Below, piece by piece: positions 5,411 through 7,063 of a stretch of 7,063 nucleotides of DNA; position 1 is the stretch's first letter, and every line of letters starts with the position of its first letter. The position numbers were made by a program, and so were the translations under genes. The notes under the pieces are model-generated. The model saw only the letters and a list, made by a program, of their open reading frames with translations, was not told where the DNA came from and made no database searches. The stretch covers positions 1 to 7,063 of the forward strand of contig NZ_AEPF01000009.1 in assembly GCF_000193735.1 (NCBI RefSeq). The letters run 5' to 3'. This DNA comes from Neisseria sicca 4320. Its GTDB lineage: Bacteria; Pseudomonadota; Gammaproteobacteria; Burkholderiales; Neisseriaceae.

Positions 5411-7063
5411 CTACTTATTCAACCCTTCCCACTCCTTCAACAACCTCTTCACCGAAACCGGATACGGCGTCTTCAATTCCTGCGCAAACAGCGACACTCT
5501 CAATTCTTCAATCATCCATTTAAAAGCGGCGAGGTCGTCTGAAACGGGTAGTCCTTGTTTTACCAAGCTGTCGGTTTTTTCCTGCCACATTTGTTCCAGC
5601 TCTTGAATATCGGCTTCGCGGGCTGCATCGCGGGCGGGGTTGCCGCTGTATTTTTCGAGGCGCAGGGTCATGGCTTTGAGGTAGATGGGGAGGCGCGGCC
5701 ATTGTGCCCACGGGGTGCGGGTGGCGAAGCCGGCGGCGAGCAGGGTTTGCAGGCGGTGGCGCAGGAGGTGGGTAAGCGGGTGTTTGCCGAGTTTACTGTT
5801 CAGTTCGGCGTAGGCGGCGGTTTCCTGCAAGTAGCGGCTGAGGGCTTCTTTGACGGCGGGCAGGCGGCTGCGGGCGCGTTTGATTTGTTCTTTGAAGGCT
5901 TTTTCGTTGCGCGGCAGCTCGTCTTCGCCGATAAAGGCGCGGTCGCAGACGGCGTGGGTGAGGTCGTCGCGCAGGGTGTCGGCGTTGATGTGTTTGAGCA
6001 GCATGGCGGCTTGGGTGAAGCCTTGGATGCCTTTGTTCAGGTCTTTAACCTGTTCTTTTAGTTGTAGTTTCATGAGTTCGATCACGCCTAATCGGTGGGC
6101 TTGTTCGGCGGCGGCGGACGTGTCGAATAGGCGCAGGGCGATGCGGCCGTCTTTTTCTTTTTGCAGGCCGAGGTAGCCGGTGAGCTGTTGTTTGCCGCGG
6201 GCGAATTTGATGGATTCGGGCAGGGTGCCGATGTCCCATGCGGTAACGTTGTCACGCTCGAATTCTTGGGTGTTGTCGCGGAAGGTGGTGGCGGCGGCTT
6301 TGCCAAGTTGTTGTTGGATTTGGATGAAATCGCGCCCCATGGCTAATTCTTGCCTGCCGTCGTCGATGATACGGAGGTTGAAATAGCAGTGTTCGGGCAG
6401 CCTGAACGCGGCCCATTCGTCTTGGTTGATTTGCTCGAGTATGCGGATGTCGCCTGCGGTTTTGGCGATGGCTTGGGCGAGTTGGGGCAGGATGGGGGCG
6501 TTGCGGTCGGGGTTTTGGCTTAAAAATTGGGTGATGAATTCGGGCACGGGTACGCAGATGCGGCGGATTTGTTTGGGCAGCGCTTTGATTTGTAGCTGAA
6601 TTTTTTCGCGTATCATGCCGGGCACGAGCCATTCGAGGGCGGCGGGGCTGATACGGTTGAGCACGGTGAGCGGCAGGGTGAGGGTAACGCCGTCGAGCGG
6701 GTGGTGCGGCTCGAAGCGGTAGCTGAGTTTGAATTTGCCGTCTGCGGTTTGCCAGTGTTTGGGGAATTGTTCTTCGGTGATGTGCGCGGCGGCGTGCTGC
6801 ATGAGGTCGTCGCGGCTGAGGAACAGCAGGTGCGGGTTGTCGCGCTCGGCGGTTTTGAGCCAGGCTTGGAAAGTGCGGATGTCGGAGAGTGGGAGGGGTT
6901 TCAGACGGCCTTTTGGGGGGGCAGGCTGCTTTTTGAGTTTGGGGTCGTCTGAAAGTGTTGAGATTGCGGCACTCTGTTCCCTCTCCTGTGGGAGAGGGGT
7001 AGGGAGAGGGTTTGTTGAGGTTGAGGAAAAGTTGGTTTGTGCAGCAACTGTTTTGCCTCTCCC
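5411..7063 (-). CDS. hrpA: HrpA, DEAH-box ATP-dependent RNA helicase, C-terminal part
   Basis: The frame is open from the window edge to TAG at 5411-5413, giving 550 codons. The ATG at 6802 is internal, because the 87 codons upstream are stop-free and read DIRTFQAWLK...LLFLSRDDLM directly before it, matching the equivalent HrpA segment. The visible part is the long C-terminal region (DUF3418 type): ITEEQFPKHW, LSYRFEPHHPLDGVTLTLPL, LPKQIRRICVPVPEF, and the ending KWMIEELRVSLFAQELKTPYPVSVKRLLKEWE all align with E. coli HrpA (1300 residues). The helicase core is outside the window. HrpA is a cytoplasmic helicase linked to mRNA processing and rescue of stalled or collided ribosomes. Codons between about 6890 and 7063 form a Pro/Ser/Thr/Lys-rich low-complexity spacer made of repeat and DUS sequence. 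GC-rich; one DUS lies near the 3' end. Ends 58 bases before ravA with no terminator seen. Confidence 0.95.
   Translation of the reverse strand, partial: GRGKTVAAQTNFSSTSTNPLPTPLPQEREQSAAISTLSDDPKLKKQPAPPKGRLKPLPLSDIRTFQAWLKTAERDNPHLLFLSRDDLMQHAAAHITEEQFPKHWQTADGKFKLSYRFEPHHPLDGVTLTLPLTVLNRISPAALEWLVPGMIREKIQLQIKALPKQIRRICVPVPEFITQFLSQNPDRNAPILPQLAQAIAKTAGDIRILEQINQDEWAAFRLPEHCYFNLRIIDDGRQELAMGRDFIQIQQQLGKAAATTFRDNTQEFERDNVTAWDIGTLPESIKFARGKQQLTGYLGLQKEKDGRIALRLFDTSAAAEQAHRLGVIELMKLQLKEQVKDLNKGIQGFTQAAMLLKHINADTLRDDLTHAVCDRAFIGEDELPRNEKAFKEQIKRARSRLPAVKEALSRYLQETAAYAELNSKLGKHPLTHLLRHRLQTLLAAGFATRTPWAQWPRLPIYLKAMTLRLEKYSGNPARDAAREADIQELEQMWQEKTDSLVKQGLPVSDDLAAFKWMIEELRVSLFAQELKTPYPVSVKRLLKEWEGLNK
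5532..5543 (+). repeat. DNA uptake sequence (mucosa-type) near the 3' end of hrpA
   Basis: AGGTCGTCTGAA is the full 12-base variant DUS. It is a single copy inside the coding region, encoding residues around DDLAAF on the - strand. Confidence 0.85.
6900..6911 (-). repeat. DNA uptake sequence, canonical AG form, in hrpA
   Basis: TTCAGACGGCCT is the complement of AGGCCGTCTGAA. It lies within the translated low-complexity spacer of hrpA, facing the copy at 6942-6953 about 30 bases away. Confidence 0.85.
6942..6953 (+). repeat. DNA uptake sequence, variant core, in hrpA
   Basis: GGGTCGTCTGAA contains the GTCGTCTGAA core. With the inverted copy at 6900-6911 it forms a loose inverted pair with one G-T mismatch. 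The pair is fully translated in frame here, so it is not acting as the end of a gene. Confidence 0.8.
6979..7010. repeat. GGGAGAGGG-type palindromic repeat inside hrpA
   Basis: CCCTCTCC at 6979-6986 pairs perfectly with GGAGAGGG at 6991-6998 across a TGTG loop, and a second GGAGAGGG follows at 7003-7010. A related CCTCTCCC begins at 7056 and runs to the window edge. This looks like a dispersed intergenic repeat known from several bacteria, here embedded in the hrpA frame as PLPTPLPQERE. Confidence 0.65.

Noticed and set aside
5555..6061. + strand open frame of 168 codons opposite hrpA
   Set aside because: Gly/Val/Ala/Phe-rich product typical of the antisense of a GC-rich gene; hrpA on the - strand aligns along its full length.
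5411..6802. A separate 463-residue gene starting at the ATG at 6802
   Set aside because: The upstream 87 codons are in frame and stop-free, and the codons just before the ATG match HrpA, so the ATG is internal.

Overview
The window reads as chromosome of a commensal Neisseria. The strongest clue is the neisserial DNA uptake sequence (DUS). Several copies have the variant core GTCGTCTGAA, two of them forming a transcription terminator. AGGTCGTCTGAA is the dialect described for the N. mucosa/sicca/macacae group, and a minority of copies here carry the canonical GCCGTCTGAA core. An IS5-family transposase tail of the IS1106 type fits the same genus. The species is an inference.

Layout. At 1-402 lies the 3' part of an IS5/IS1106-like element: a transposase tail on the + strand, three hairpins, and a right terminal repeat ending at about 402. 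At 403-532 there is a gene-free stretch. At 533-2065 (- strand) is a SWIM zinc-finger protein whose last 24 codons look frameshifted. At 2066-2305 is an intergenic stretch with a DUS-pair terminator. At 2306-3754 and 3745-5352 (both -) are viaA and ravA, overlapping by 10 bases: a VWA-domain protein and its MoxR-type AAA+ ATPase partner. At 5411-7063 (-) is the C-terminal 550 codons of hrpA, a DEAH-type RNA helicase, open to the window edge. Its reading frame continues about 87 codons upstream of the first visible ATG at 6802.

The four main genes all lie on the - strand in the order hrpA, ravA, viaA, SWIM gene. RavA and ViaA act together in Escherichia coli as an ATPase-driven chaperone-like pair linked to iron-sulfur and respiratory proteins and to aminoglycoside sensitivity. 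The ravA-viaA block is visibly AT-rich and is flanked by GC-rich genes, which suggests later acquisition. Two further points deserve attention: the in-frame, repeat- and DUS-derived spacer in hrpA, and the one-base frame disruption at the end of the SWIM gene. I see no convincing wholly new system. The MoxR/VWA/SWIM neighbourhood is the nearest candidate for an under-described functional unit. No tRNA, rRNA or CRISPR is visible.
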